Assembly: GCA_024195265.1 (NCBI GenBank)
Contig: JAJLRJ010000006.1
Span: forward strand, 23,435,770-23,499,769
Direction of reading: 5' to 3'
DNA: 64,000 nucleotides
DNA from: Dendrophyllia cribrosa
Lineage: Eukaryota; Cnidaria; Anthozoa; Scleractinia; Dendrophylliidae
Shown here one piece after another: positions 51,503 to 62,633 of the stretch (position 1 is the stretch's first letter; every line of letters begins with the position of its first letter). A program made the position numbers and the translations under genes. The notes beneath the pieces were generated by a model. The model searched no databases. It saw only the letters and a list, made by a program, of their open reading frames with translations, and was not told where the DNA came from.

Positions 51503-52284
51503 ATGCTAATTACCATAAAATATCCGATCGAGCACCCAACAAAAATATTCAATTCTAAAAAATATGATAACACATGGAATGGATTAATAAAATGCAAAGT
51601 CTTGGCCCCAAATAAGTTATACCATCTTGTTTTACCTCAAAGAATAAAAGTCGAAAATTATGAAAAATTGATCTTTACATTATGCAAAACATGTGCTGAA
51701 ACAAGAAACCAAAATAAATGTACTCATAATGCAAACGAACGTAGTTTTATAGGTACTTGGACAACAGATGAAGTAAACAAAGCGATTTCTAAAGGTTATA
51801 AAATACTAAAGGTATACGAAGTATGGCATTTTGAAAAAACGAGTGATGAATTATTAAGAGGTTATATTCGAAGGTTCATGAAAATTAAATTGGAATCAAG
51901 TAAGTATGATTTCAAAAAAAGGTTGAAGAAGACAATTTCAAAAATAAGATAAAAAAGAGTCTAGATATTGATATTGGCAAATTCGAATACAATGCTGGGT
52001 TAAGAAGTATAAGTAAATTATGTTTAAACAGTCTTTGGGGAAAATTTGGCCAACGATCAAATATGAATCAAACAAAATACGTTACAGAAACTAGCGAGTT
52101 TTATAAAATATTGCTGGATGACACCGTGTCGAATTTAAATATCCAATTCATCAACGACGACATGGTTCAAATGACATACAATTTCAAAGATCATTTTATT
52201 CGCAATTCAAATAACACGAACATTTTCATAGCATGCTTTACAACAAGTCACGCTAGATTAATGCTATACGATAAACTTGACTAG

Positions 52285-52848
52285 TAAATTTTTACCTCTC
52301 GATAATGATTTTCTAGATTTCTGATTGGTCCCACCGCTACCGATCCGAGCCGTTATTGGTTAATTTGCTCAAATATGGAAAAATGATGACGAATTATGCG
52401 AAAAAAAATTGTTTTCCTCGTCGCGGAAAAAAAATGGCACGTGCACGTGGCGGGCAAATCTTTCCTCGTCCGCAGTATAATTTCTACAATTGTTATGTTC
52501 AAATCCATAACCATTTCTGCCAGTCCGATTAAGACTTATTTTTGAAGGAAACTTTGACATTCTTCTCGATCTTATTTTGAAGGAAACTACTTTTGAAAGA
52601 AACATTCTTCTCGATCTCGCCGCCTGTTTATAGCATTTACTCGCTTTCGATTTGTAAAGCGGTCATGTGACACTTGTTCACTGACGTGACAGTCATGCAT
52701 TTTTTTGGAGCGAAAATATTTTTTTTCCAATTTCCGGTTATTTGAGTGTTTGAAAATTTACTAAAACAGTTATTCATCGAGGACGAGCCGAATATGAACT
52801 GATATATATAACCAACGAGGCGCCGCTGTTAACTATTTACAAGAGAAA
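52285..52848. mobile_element. MITE-like insertion in polymerase gene
   Basis: Polymerase frame stops at 52284 (KLD) and resumes at about 52838 (LQEKVLYFDTDS) with almost no residues missing, so this was a clean insertion of about 560 bases. GTAAAT words lie at both edges (52286 and, inverted, about 52834). CGAGGCGCCGC near the right end and CGCGGAAAAAAAATGG inside give no ORF. Confidence 0.55.
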
Positions 52849-53264
52849 GTGTTATACTTTGATACTGATTCGATAATATACATCGACGATGGATCAAAAA
52901 ATATCAAAACAGGTGATATGCTAGGTGAATTGACTGACGAATTATCAGGCAAAACAATCACACAATTCGTTTCAACAGGACCGAAATCTTATAGTTTAAA
53001 TATGGTGATAATAAACAAAAATCAGCAATAAAAGGTTTTACATTGAACCATGAAAATAATAATCTTTTGAATCACGATAGTTTGACTAAAATCGTCAAGA
53101 AACAAATAAGAGAAATAACAATCGTAAATGAAAACAAGATAACTCGAAAGAACAAAGAAATAGTTAACGAATATTGTGAAAAAGTATTCAAATTTGGGTT
53201 CGATAAAAGAGTCATCAAATCAACCAACGAAGACTGTATCGACACAATACCGTATGGTTATTAA

Positions 53265-53801
53265 CAAACCAAAGCCTGTCTACATATAAGTTTGAATAAA
53301 ATTTACAAACATGTCTGATAAATATTCCCACGCGTGGGAAACTATCTTTGTTCCATTGCGTAGATGTTATTTTTAATCCAAATGCTAATCATAGTAGGGG
53401 GTTTCCCTTTTTTTTTTTTCGAGAATGTCACGCTTGGTGATTCTATCCTGTTTTGATTATATGAATCAATTTTACTTCAATTATACTTCAATTTTGGAAA
53501 CATATAGTTTGATTTGATTTTCCATCAGATTTTTCCATCTGACTTTTCCTTCTGATTTGTCTTTTGATTTTCCAATGATTTTTTCCATCTGATTTTTTCA
53601 TCTGATTTTTCCAGTGATTGTGCCATGTGATTTTTCCAAATGGTGCCAGATTTAGCAAAAGTTAAATCTGAAATCATAATTATGGCTTCGGTTGAATGCA
53701 GCAGTTGTTTCTCAAAAGCACAGAAAAAAGTTTATTAATCAAATATTTTTTAAACGCAGAATTTCAGGGCAGAAAACAAAATCTTAATCAGTGCTGGGGG
53801 G
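53265..53801. other. Spacer with TTTTTCCATCTGA repeat
   Basis: No gene. 53505-53640 contains about eight degenerate copies of a 13-14-base word (TTTTTCCATCTGA). A lone TTTAAACGCAGA at 53748 echoes the Polinton I upstream motif but has no gene after it. Confidence 0.5.
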
Positions 53802-53937
53802 AGTAGTGATGTACTACATTCTCTGAGGCAAATTTGCCTCAGAGTGTAGTACATTACTACTAGCGCACACTTGAGGAAACAGCTGAGCTAACTACCTCGC
53901 GAGGAATTTTGCTCAGCACTTTCCTTAAGTGTGTGGC
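53802..53937. repeat. Two adjacent hairpins
   Basis: AGTAGTGATGTACTACA at 53802 mirrors TGTAGTACATTACTACT ending at 53861, with TCTGAGGCAAA/TTTGCCTCAGA at the centre (about 29-base arms). Directly after it, CACACTTGAGGAAA at 53867 pairs with TTTCCTTAAGTGTG ending about 53935, with GCTGAGC/GCTCAGC inside. Confidence 0.85.
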
Positions 53938-55251
53938 AGGATTAAGATGATCATAAATTTTCTTACTGAATGTTTCAAAATAAGTAATGTATCAGTTATT
54001 CTCACAAATTTGCTTTCCTTTTGGTCTTCTTTTTAGCATGGTTTGTTGCTGTGATGAAATTCTTATTTACATTTACAATATACATTTAGTGTGCCAGCCG
54101 GCGATAAAAAAGTTCACGATTTCTATTTGCTGGCTCTTGACAGTTGCCTTTGAAATGGCTTTCTCGCTGCATGAAAATGTTTTTCTTTGACATACGTGAT
54201 TAAAGAAAAATTCATTGCTAGACTTGTTAATTCCACGTTGAATTTCACTTGAAAAACTGATATCGCCCTCATCGCTTCGCGTTTCTTCTTGATCTTTCTA
54301 GTGTCGCGATATGAGTCGTTCACGTAGTGTACACAGACTGAGCAAATTAGTCTGAATCAAATCAACAACGCTCACTAAGAATCACTTAATGCATCTTAAC
54401 AAAGATAAAAAACTTTGGATCAGCAAGAATAAGTCATTCAACAAATCTCCTGTCTGAATGGCGCTTGAATGATCGCATCGTCGCCAGGTTATTTTGTTTT
54501 AAAACAATCTATATTATTTAGTTAGTATTGCCACAGTTTCGTTGTGTTTCCCGGCTGTTTGTACAGCCTCATCGGTCTGAAATGTCAGAAATGAAGCTCG
54601 AATTGTATAAATTTTGGGGGATTTTATAAAATTGACATGGCATCCCCTTTTGCTTCGTTTGGGATCAATGATGTGCCACGCGTGTTTCAGTTGATGTTTT
54701 GAAAGCAATCTACATGTACACTAATATTGCTACAGTTTTGTCTTAATTCCTCTTTGTATAGCCTCTTCGTTCTGAAATGTCAGAAATGAGCCCGAATTGT
54801 ATACATATTGGGTCGATAATGGGGGATTTTATATATAAATTTGTAACGTCTTACAATCACCTGCTACAGTTTGTATTTCCTTTGTGATATGCACGTCTAA
54901 GAAACAACGTGAATCTCCGAGCAGTGCACGTTTTGCCTCCAGCCAAGCGCTATCCCTGCATGAGTTAAAAACAACAGTCTGCGCATAGAAGGAAAAGTCA
55001 CTTACTTTCACAGAGTTTCATCTAAGTTGATCGCATGTCTCGACTCCGTCTTGTCCTGTCGATTCTTCACTTCAAGCATCCGCCATTTATTTTGACAAAG
55101 CGATTACAGGCTTGGTCACTAAGCATTTTAAATTCCACGTGGGGCAAGCCTCCCAAATCGTCAATAGTGCGATCAAGCGCACTGCTGCAAGTCCGACGTT
55201 ATACCTCTCAGTATAGTTGTTTGGCAAAAAATATATATATATATATATATA
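53938..55251. other. Intergenic DNA, no gene seen
   Basis: Contains an imperfect repeat of about 100 bases: 54522-54620 and 54722-54800 both read CCACAGTTT or TACAGTTT...GCCTCATCGGTCTGAAATGTCAGAAATGA-like sequence. No credible ORF. Confidence 0.4.
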
Positions 55252-55413
55252 TATGTTGTGGTTCAAATTTTTCTTTGGTTTGAAAATTTTTAAACCAGTT
55301 TAATTTTTGTTTTCCTTTGTTTCAGAATATGGTTATGAATCTGAGACAAAGGAAAATAAAATTGAACTGGTTTGAAAATTTTCAAACCAAGGAAAAATTT
55401 GAACCACAACATA
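55252..55413. repeat. Hairpin MITE with about 70-base arms beside an AT run
   Basis: ATGTTGTGGTTCAAATTTTT at 55252 mirrors the sequence ending AAAATTTGAACCACAACAT at 55411. Arms continue through CTTTGGTTTGAAAATTTT. An (AT)n run at 55230-55253 abuts it. Confidence 0.85.
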
Positions 55414-57070
55414 TACATCAGTCTCGGTACATGCATTACCTGTTATTAACGTGATGCTTATTTGAATATTTCTATAAAAAGTGCGCAAGCTTAACAAATT
55501 CTATTTTATTGTTATTTTATTGATTATATTTAAATCAAACATGTTTATAATTCACTACGATTAACAGAAAAATATTTCAATTCTTTGTGTCCATGACTTA
55601 AACTTGAATGTCATTTAAGGTTAAACATGGTACTCAGCTTGACATGACGACAAAAATGCAGCAAAGTTCTTTGAAAGCCTAGCTTATTTTTTATTTGGAC
55701 GAAACGTGACACGTCCAAAAGTAACTCCTTCTATTCTCTATCACTGCGCTCAGCCGAATAGAACACATTTCCCATGTAAACACTAGAGACAATTGGAGGG
55801 AGCCGACCAGTCATCTCGACCAGCCATTTTATTCACAGTAAAGTATAACTCTTACAATGTCTGTCTGTCTGTCTGCGTAAGTGCATCGCAAACCAAACCC
55901 CGTAAGGGAAGTCTGTTCTAAAGACAGTATTGATTGTAAATGGTACGAAAAATTGAAAGTTTACGTAACGTTATAGCGGATGCGAAAAACCAGTGGAAAA
56001 AAAACTGGAAACGTATTCTCCAAACCAATGCAGAACCACCTTAACCTCTGGAGTTTAAAGGTTGAAAATAACAACTAGAACTAGGAGTAATCGGAGATTA
56101 GGGTAGTGCATTCGGCAGTTGAAACGGGGGATTTTAATTTTTGGTTATTGGGATAGATGAATATGTCTATGGCATATTGTCAAATTAAGGGTTATTGTGT
56201 ACAGTGAAACCTGTATTTACTCTGTGTATGAAGACGGTAGGGAAAGTTTGGTAGCAGAAAAAAATTAAATCCTTTGAAGTTTGTTGTAGTTGTCGGTAAA
56301 GAAAAGTGCTTGGCAGTCCCTTGGGAAAAGTGGGAAGAGTGCACCGAATTTGCATATGTCAAAACGGTAATTTGAAACCTGAAAACACGCTGGCAAAAGC
56401 GAAAGTCGCAAGTATTTAAATAAACAGACTATGCGCTTCTACAAATTCTCTGTTTTCTTTGTAGTTTCGCTCGCCAAATTAAGATTAAGCTTTTCCAAAC
56501 TATCAGCCTTCATTTCCAAGTTTTCCACCGCGCTAAAACATCACAGAAAGTTTGGAGTGTCTTCGGGAATAAACATAAGCCGCGTTTGGTTTCGCGAGCG
56601 TTCCATCGATCCATCCGCATAATCTCCATCAAAGTGAGAAAAACATTCGTCGCTTGATTCTTGCTCGTTTTCTGGCTTGAATCTCGCTCGTGTCTGGCCA
56701 TAAATTTTCGAACGGGATGGCTTGAATATGGCCCGATTCTAGCTCAGTGTCACGGCGATACATATGTCTCGCTCTGTTCTTGCTCAATTCTCGTTTGTTT
56801 GTCTTGTTCGTGTCAGCCGAATCATCGCCATGATTTGATTCTCGCTTGAAAATTATCACATGGAATCGAGGCTACGTGTGCTAGTCCAAGATGGCGTCCA
56901 AACCCTGAAATCGCATAGCATCCAGCCCAATTCCTCCCACAATCCCCTGCGCCCAAACCGATACCTGACGAAATTAGAAAGCGTCCTCCTATCGTCGAAC
57001 GCAATGATTTAATGCTGTTTATAGCGGTACATAGTATGCAAAAAATTACCCCGAGCAAAGTTGTAGGATG
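55414..57070. other. Intergenic DNA, no gene seen
   Basis: No coding signal on either strand. A (TGTC)n-like GTCTGTCTGTCTG word lies at 55860, and TCGCTCG/TTGCTC-rich sequence lies at 56640-56850. Confidence 0.45.
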
Positions 57071-57238
57071 GCTGATTGGCGTCAAGTGAATAGCACGAAT
57101 CAAGGAGTGGTATAAACAGGCAAAAACTGCGAATGCCAAGCATATCAATGATACGCTGATTGGCGTCAAGTGAATAGCACGAATCAAGGAGTGGTATAAA
57201 TAGGCAAAAACTGCGAATGCCAAGCATAGTAATGATGC
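57071..57238. repeat. 84-base tandem duplication
   Basis: GCTGATTGGCGTCAAGTGAA begins at 57071 and again at 57155, and the two units differ at only a few bases. The ORF found on the minus strand here simply repeats itself and is not a gene. Confidence 0.9.
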
Positions 57239-58099
57239 GTATGCCCATGGGAAATACATTTTGCGTGGACAAAACTGTCCCTAGGGTGACCAGGTCTTGC
57301 ATCTTGAAACCGCCACTAATTTGTCGCATCAAACACATTGGGCTGGATATTTTAACGAAGTTTTGGCGGTATTTAATAAAACCGCAGTCTAAATTAATTT
57401 CAATCTGGCCAATTAACCCTAATATTTTTAAACGTTATTTACTGCAAAATATGCAGGTAATCGGCTTCTAATGGCCGTCATGTCTCGAGAGACAATGGAT
57501 TTGCACCAAGGTAACGGTCTGTCACTGATTAATAGAGCAGATTCTGGAGTGACTGTGAAAACCAATGCTAGATCGACATACTCTTCAGTGAGGTGGCGTT
57601 GTTACACGATTTACTTTTTCTTTTTTCTGCTGTCGCTTTCCGGCCGACTGCTAAATCTCTTCCCCTCGCCTTTGATCAACAACCCCCCACCCCACCTCAA
57701 CAACAACTTTATTTCTACCCATACAATCAAAAGAAAGAAATTTACATGAAATGAAATTAAAAAAAACAAAAGCAAAAAGGGTATCTGCTTCCTAAAATAA
57801 CTAGAGGGTAAGTAAAGGAAACTAGGAAGCCAAATTACATGAACTAAATTACAATACTAAGGTCGGAAGACAAACAAATAACACAACACAAACACGCACT
57901 ATTATCTACCTAAGAAAAAAGGAATTAAAAGGAATGCTAATTAGCATAATTAGCATAATGGCGGCAAGACGCAACTTTTTTAGGTCTGTTACTCTACGTT
58001 ACATTGTGGCCACTCTCTACCTGCTAAGTTATCTAAATAACGTTAAAGAGCACTCTAAAGATACAGCAATTGCCGGGGATACTTCTGTGTACTGCTACG
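57239..58099. other. Intergenic DNA, no gene seen
   Basis: Short ORFs only. TTAGCATAATTAGCATAATGG at 57939-57960 is a small tandem word. No recognised family. Confidence 0.4.
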
Positions 58100-58530
58100 T
58101 AGATGTACGAACAGATTTTAATCGCCTCAACCAAGTTTTTGTTCCTCGTGGGCCGGTACAAGCGGCCATGCTTATACTGTCATTTGGCCTGGCACTTTTG
58201 TCGAGCAAGCGATACGCGCAGGTTAGAAAGAATGCAAGAAAGAGGGCTGAGAGCCGTATTTAAGGACAAACAGTCAAGTTACGATGCTTTATTAGATAGG
58301 GCAGAACTACCCACTTTAAAAAACAGGCGATAACAAGATATTTGTATCTTGATGTGTAAAGTGAAAAATGGACTCAGTCCCAAACCGGTTTGCGACCTGT
58401 TCACAACCCAGCAATCAGACTGATACAATCTAAGACAGTCGGACTTTTTTCTATCCCGCTTCGCCACAGTGACCTATGGGAAGCACTTAAATTATTTTAT
58501 AATACGATCGTACGGACCCGCTGACGCAAT
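58100..58530 (+). pseudogene. LINE reverse transcriptase 3' fragment
   Basis: The frame at 58103-58333 contains RRLERMQERGLRAVFKDK and SSYDALLDRAELPTLKNRR, the conserved end of CR1/L2-like reverse transcriptases. After a stop (58331-58333) the similarity continues (CILMCKVKNGLSPKPVCDLF, LRQSDFFLSRF). 5'-truncated and interrupted. Confidence 0.7.
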
Positions 58531-58680
58531 CCTACAGAAAATAGAATCGCAAGGTGAAGTGAGCGGGGCGGACGGGCTGACGTGAGCCGGTCCGGAAAAA
58601 GCCGTCCGGCCCCGCTCGAGTTCAAGCGACCTCGCACTGCGCGACTATTCTTGTACTTTCTAGTCATATTATAAAATACT

Positions 58681-58723
58681 TATTGACTGAGTTAGGTCGG
58701 GCCAGACAGGAAAATATTTGGCT

Positions 58724-58762
<39 letters not shown>

Positions 58763-58777
58763 ACGCCATGACCTCGA

Positions 58778-58816
<39 letters not shown>
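58681..58816. repeat. Near-perfect hairpin with about 60-base arms
   Basis: TTGACTGAG at 58683 pairs with CTCAGTCAA ending 58816. AAAATATTTGGCTCGAGGTC and ATGGCGTACGGAC are mirrored on the right. A 13-base loop (CGAGCGCAGCGAG) caps it. Confidence 0.9.
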
Positions 58817-59885
58817 TGGTGCATAGTATTTGTGAAATATGCTAAAATTTTTATCAATTTTATAGTTTTTATATTGTAAATATCTTATATTTTATTTTTC
58901 AATTCACTTATTTTTTTGCGTCCCCTATTAGTAGAAGGAATTTTTTTCCTTCAGCTAGTCTTCTTTTTTACTTTGACACAGATCATCATCATCATCAATA
59001 AAATCAAGCTTAAAGCAGCAAATCAATCATGCAAAGCAAAAACTACTATAATTACATTAGAAAGGATGAAAGAAATCAGAAAATGAATAAATCAGGCTTA
59101 AAGCAGCAAATAAATCGTAGAAAGCAAAGGCACAAAAAAAAACTACCATTTACCTTAGCGAAGCAAAAAAGCAAAAAATCAGAAAATAAAGCAGCATTAA
59201 TATTTGCAAAGCACTCCAAGGTGCGGGATTGCAGAAAATTGGAATATACTCAGATTTGCATCTCATTAAATAAGAATAGAGCTTATAGTCTCAATGCCTC
59301 GTTCTAAAAAGAATTGAAAAGAATAGAACCAATTTTCCGCAATCCCGCACCTCACTCGCAAAGTAGTTATTTTATAGTTCTTGCTCGAGGTAAATAATAA
59401 GATTCATTTGCTGCACTTCTTGTATTATAACTATAAATGTTTACTAGTGAACTAAAAAAAGGTGTCAAAAGAGGAAGGCAATAATTATTTTCTTATGATA
59501 TTTAAACACAGAAATTACCATTTATAATGTATTACCATATGTAATTACTGTAGCACGCCAGCTCATTGCATATTGATCCAACACGAATCGAATCTCTGAC
59601 TACTCCAGTAGTTTAAAGGATTTAAGCCTCATAGAGTTGGTTTGTTTATACAGTACTTGCGCCAGAACTGTCCTAAACGAACAGCACAAGTAATGTTGCT
59701 TTCACCCAAAAGTAAACGGAGTGGAGTTTTTTTCATAGCTATTGTGACCTATTGTTGCATAGGTGGTTGTAATACAAAATTGATGAAACAGGTAAGAATC
59801 AAAATATAAAATGCATTTTTAAATATATATAGCTAATCTTATGAAATAAAATTGAGTCAGCAACTCGTAACTCATATAATAACAA
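58817..59885. other. Intergenic DNA, no gene seen
   Basis: A Lys-rich ORF at 59029-59307 is low complexity. GGTGCGGGATTGC at 59220 mirrors GCAATCCCGCACC at 59339, a small inverted pair that may bound a 130-base element. Confidence 0.4.
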
Positions 59886-60937
59886 GACGCTGTGGGAGCG
59901 TAGTGCGTCGTTGTATTAGGCATATTGGAGAATAATTGTCTTGGGAATCTGCATGCACGTTATTTCACGGTTTGATGATTGGGAGTATTCGGATAGTGTG
60001 AGTAGTCTAACAAAGAAGCGCGTTAACCGTCTAAAACAAGAAGACACAGTACACTTAGCGTGTGAGATCGCACGCAAATTATTAAAGTAGCGTGTCCACT
60101 GTGTCAAAAGACGAGTACATACTGAAAAATACAAATCGATGCCTACTTTGTACTTACCGTTGAAAAAAAGGCCGTATGTCAGAGTTTCCCGATGGTTGTT
60201 ATTGGTTTTAGCTAAATCTTGTAACTAGCTGATCTGTGTTTCCGACACTTTTGAAGTGAATGCAAATGTAGCCGCAAAGTGGCCTTTCGAAGCCATGATG
60301 TAATTGCCTGGTCCGGACCCGAGGTCAAAACAACTTTTCCAATTGAAAGTTTTGCTGGAAGTATTCCCGCCGTTATTATAATAAAGTTTGAATGAAACTT
60401 ATAAATTTAATCAAAGTTAACGACAGAAGTGATAATTTAGGAGGAGAGAAACAAATTTAGCCCTTTGAAATATATTTTTTCGGTTGAGGTAAAAATGTTG
60501 CAATTTGCATAATGTGAAAGTAATTTGAAACCTTTCCAGTAACGCATAACGCAGCTGTTTCGTAAAACATCTCGCAATCAGACACACGAAAATATATCCA
60601 GTTTTTATTCCTCTGTATCCGAAACACCGAAAAGAAAATTAAATGAAAAAGTGATCGCTTTAAGGTTATTTTCGCCCGAGAAACATTCACTAGCGGAAGC
60701 AAAACTCGCAAGAAACGTCTCGCAAGACACCGCGTGCATTGTTTACATCTTCTCTCGGCGGTGAATTTTTGCACCCAAAGTTTCAGTTGTCTGTTCTGTT
60801 CTTTCAACTTCACGAAATAAAAATTAATGAAAGGCAAACAACCGAAAGAAGTGAAATTAATTGGGATTCCTACCACGCTTATATTTCTTCCTTCGCTGTC
60901 CACTGTTCATATGTGTATGATGTATTCGTCTAAATTA
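59886..60937 (+). repeat. 1-kb repeat, right copy (inverse of 30800-31803)
   Basis: See the left copy. Here the coding-like stretch (59976-60090) ends with a TAG after ...ACEIARKLLK (about 60088-60090), earlier than in the left copy. A small insertion relative to the left copy lies near 60870-60890. Confidence 0.75.
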
Positions 60938-61793
60938 TCTTCTTCATGTTCGTTTTAACATGTTTTAGCGGGTTTCCGACATGAAGGTATCGTAGAATTA
61001 ATCGCGAGTGTCAAATACTTTCGCAGTGTCTTCTTGAGTAATTTCCTTACGCATATTGAATATGAAACTGTTAGATGCAACAGAGAAAACACAACTCGCA
61101 CTTTGTGACGTTCGCCTCGCATCAACAAACAATGGGTGTACTCCACCGCGGTCAAACGAGAGAAATTTGCAAAAGTTAACCAAAGTACTTCAAAGTTAAG
61201 GTTGTCATTTTCACTGTTTATTAAAAGTTTCATATATTGACAATACACTGTCAACTCACTAAACGTTTTGAAAGTTTACTAAAAAAAGTTCTAAGCGTTT
61301 CAAAACTACGAACCGCAGAACTGTCGGCGCCATTTGCCAACACAATTTTGCTCAGGCACGAAGCGTTTTGATCAGTTTTCAACGATCGAAAAGAACCTCG
61401 TTATTTTGAGCCGGAAAGATGAAAAGATAGTTACACAAACTAATTATTTTATACATCCTTGCCCACGTTTCCACTTAATTCTAAATGAATCCCACCAAAT
61501 AAAACGAAAAACGCCTCGGACGTGTGACCGCGGTGAAGGTTTGAATAATCCCGCCGTCCCCAGAGTTGCGCAATACTGCACATTTGTGGACGACCAAACT
61601 GCATTTTAATACTTGGTCGCTACGCCCAAGTAATTATGTATAACGTATTAAACTTTTTCCTCTGCATGCACTTAATGAGCTATGCCATCTATGTTATCTT
61701 CTTAGTGCTACTTTACAAAGCACAAAAGGCATATTTATATCAGTGGATGCCCAAAAATAATCATCCGGTTTTGTTTAGTGTAAAAATAAGTGC
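60938..61793. other. Intergenic DNA, no gene seen
   Basis: No recognised gene or element. It separates the 1-kb repeat from a hairpin and the virus-like gene pair. Confidence 0.4.
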
Positions 61794-61971
61794 AGTAGTA
61801 ATAGACGTTGGTGATCCGGGACCACCTGAAAATTCCGAGACCACGCCACGCCACCCACCTGCCCCCTCAGCCTCCTTCGTCGACTTTCGGGGGCAGGTGG
61901 GTGGCGTGGCGTGGTCTCGGAATTTTCAGGTGGTCCCGGATGCACCAACGTCTATTACTACACACTGGTGA
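61794..61971. repeat. Hairpin MITE with about 74-base near-perfect arms
   Basis: AGTAGTAATAGACGTTGGTG at 61794 mirrors the sequence ending CCAACGTCTATTACTAC (61970). GGGACCACCTGAAAATTCCG and CCACGCCACGCCACC are mirrored too. A 22-base loop caps it. It lies about 70 bases left of the zinc-finger ORF start. Confidence 0.9.
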
Positions 61972-62042
61972 GAGGCCCGATACGAGACCACCCCAGGGAG
62001 ACATAACCAATTGGAGAAATCCCTACCCTTGTTTATATCGCG

Positions 62043-62633
62043 ATGGCGAACAGAGCTATGACTGCTGTTGAGTTCTTGTACATGAGAAGAATCCCTTTGA
62101 AAGAAGGCGATGATGTCTTTGCGAAAAACAAAGGAACATTCGAATATAATCCTTGCAGATATTGTGGTTTAAACTTCACACAAGGCCACTCACTCGTGGA
62201 GCATCAAAAATATTCTTGCAAGAAGCTTCAAACAGAAAAACGACCGAAAGTGATTTGCCCTGGTTGCAATCTGGACGTTTCTAAAACAACAGTTTACAAA
62301 CACAGAAAAAATGGTTGCCCGTCTTTGAAAAGGAATACTCGAGCTCTTCTCAGACATGAGGCGGATTTGGCGGCACCCCCGAGAGCTGTTCGAGATGTTT
62401 TTGCCAAGTCATATGTCAGCTGGCATGAGCTGAATGCATGGCTTGACGAGCAAGAACAAGAACAAGAACCCTTTAAAAACAAAAGCTTAGAGGCTCTTGA
62501 TCCTTTAAACGACATCCGTGACTTAAGCTTTGTTTCGGATTACATCGCAGGTAAGAAATCACTCGCAACGTTTCAAACGGAGTTGAGTGGTTATTACCAA
62601 TTGAAAAAACGCCTGAACTTTGTATATCAATGA
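62043..62633 (+). CDS. Zinc-finger protein of unknown function, virus-like
   Basis: 196 codons, intact, ATG at 62043 (MANRAMTAVEFLYMRR). Two Cys2-His/Cys finger-like units, CRYCGLNFTQGHSLVEHQ and CPGCNLDVSKTTVYKHRK, each close with a further Cys. An acidic C-terminal half with EQEQEQEP follows. The stop TGA overlaps the next gene's ATG (ATGATGG at 62630), which is an arrangement of compact viral or bacterial-like genomes, not of animal genes. It is likely to bind nucleic acid and to work with the adjacent nuclease. I do not recognise the family. Confidence 0.65.
   Translation: MANRAMTAVEFLYMRRIPLKEGDDVFAKNKGTFEYNPCRYCGLNFTQGHSLVEHQKYSCKKLQTEKRPKVICPGCNLDVSKTTVYKHRKNGCPSLKRNTRALLRHEADLAAPPRAVRDVFAKSYVSWHELNAWLDEQEQEQEPFKNKSLEALDPLNDIRDLSFVSDYIAGKKSLATFQTELSGYYQLKKRLNFVYQ

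Larger units (their letters stand above)
41122..53264 (+). mobile_element. Polinton I: adintovirus-like integrated element
   Basis: A set of genes all on the plus strand, about 70% A+T: unknown ORF, minor-capsid-like, small basic ORF, major-capsid-like, large hydrophobic virion-type ORF, adenain-like protease, zinc-ribbon-like ORF, PLA2-integrase, three small ORFs, and protein-primed DNA polymerase B. The mix of parvovirus-like PLA2, adenovirus-like protease, retrovirus-like integrase and protein-primed polymerase matches the adintovirus/Polinton class (established knowledge). Insertions: Penelope-like element at about 46660-47720, unknown 0.77 kb at 50737-51505, MITE-like at 52285-52850. Packaging ATPase and terminal inverted repeats were not found. 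Multiple stops show it is an old copy. Confidence 0.85.
48840..53264 (+). pseudogene. Protein-primed DNA polymerase B (Polinton I), broken
   Basis: Readable pieces: 48840-49259 with repeated Pro-x-Pro-Arg words (KPIPTPRKSVKQM, YKPVPMPRTKK), a likely terminal-protein-type or linker region; 49257-49603; 49600-50033; 50026-50736 with zinc-finger-like Cys/His clusters and exonuclease strands (YIFYDFQCSQ, HNSKGYDAHFIL, RFIDSLNFLQVPL); 51503-51952; 51950-52284 (motif B, LNSLWGKFGQRSN); and 52850-53264 with motif C (YFDTDSIIY). The exonuclease Asp-x-Glu reads Asp-x-Gln here, and motif A is lost at the first insertion. It is dead through at least six stops or frame breaks and two insertions. Confidence 0.8.

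Noticed and set aside
57009..57338. Minus-strand ORF with an internal repeated peptide
   Set aside because: Entirely explained by the 84-base tandem duplication, whose length is a multiple of three and keeps any frame open.
59029..59307. Basic 92-codon ORF
   Set aside because: Lys/Gln low complexity from A-rich DNA, no upstream or downstream gene signals.
30800..60937. A single 30-kb transposon bounded by the 1-kb inverted repeats
   Set aside because: Host HEPN/TRADD-N exons and a complete unrelated Polinton lie between the copies, and no target duplication was seen at the outer edges. Kept only as an observation.
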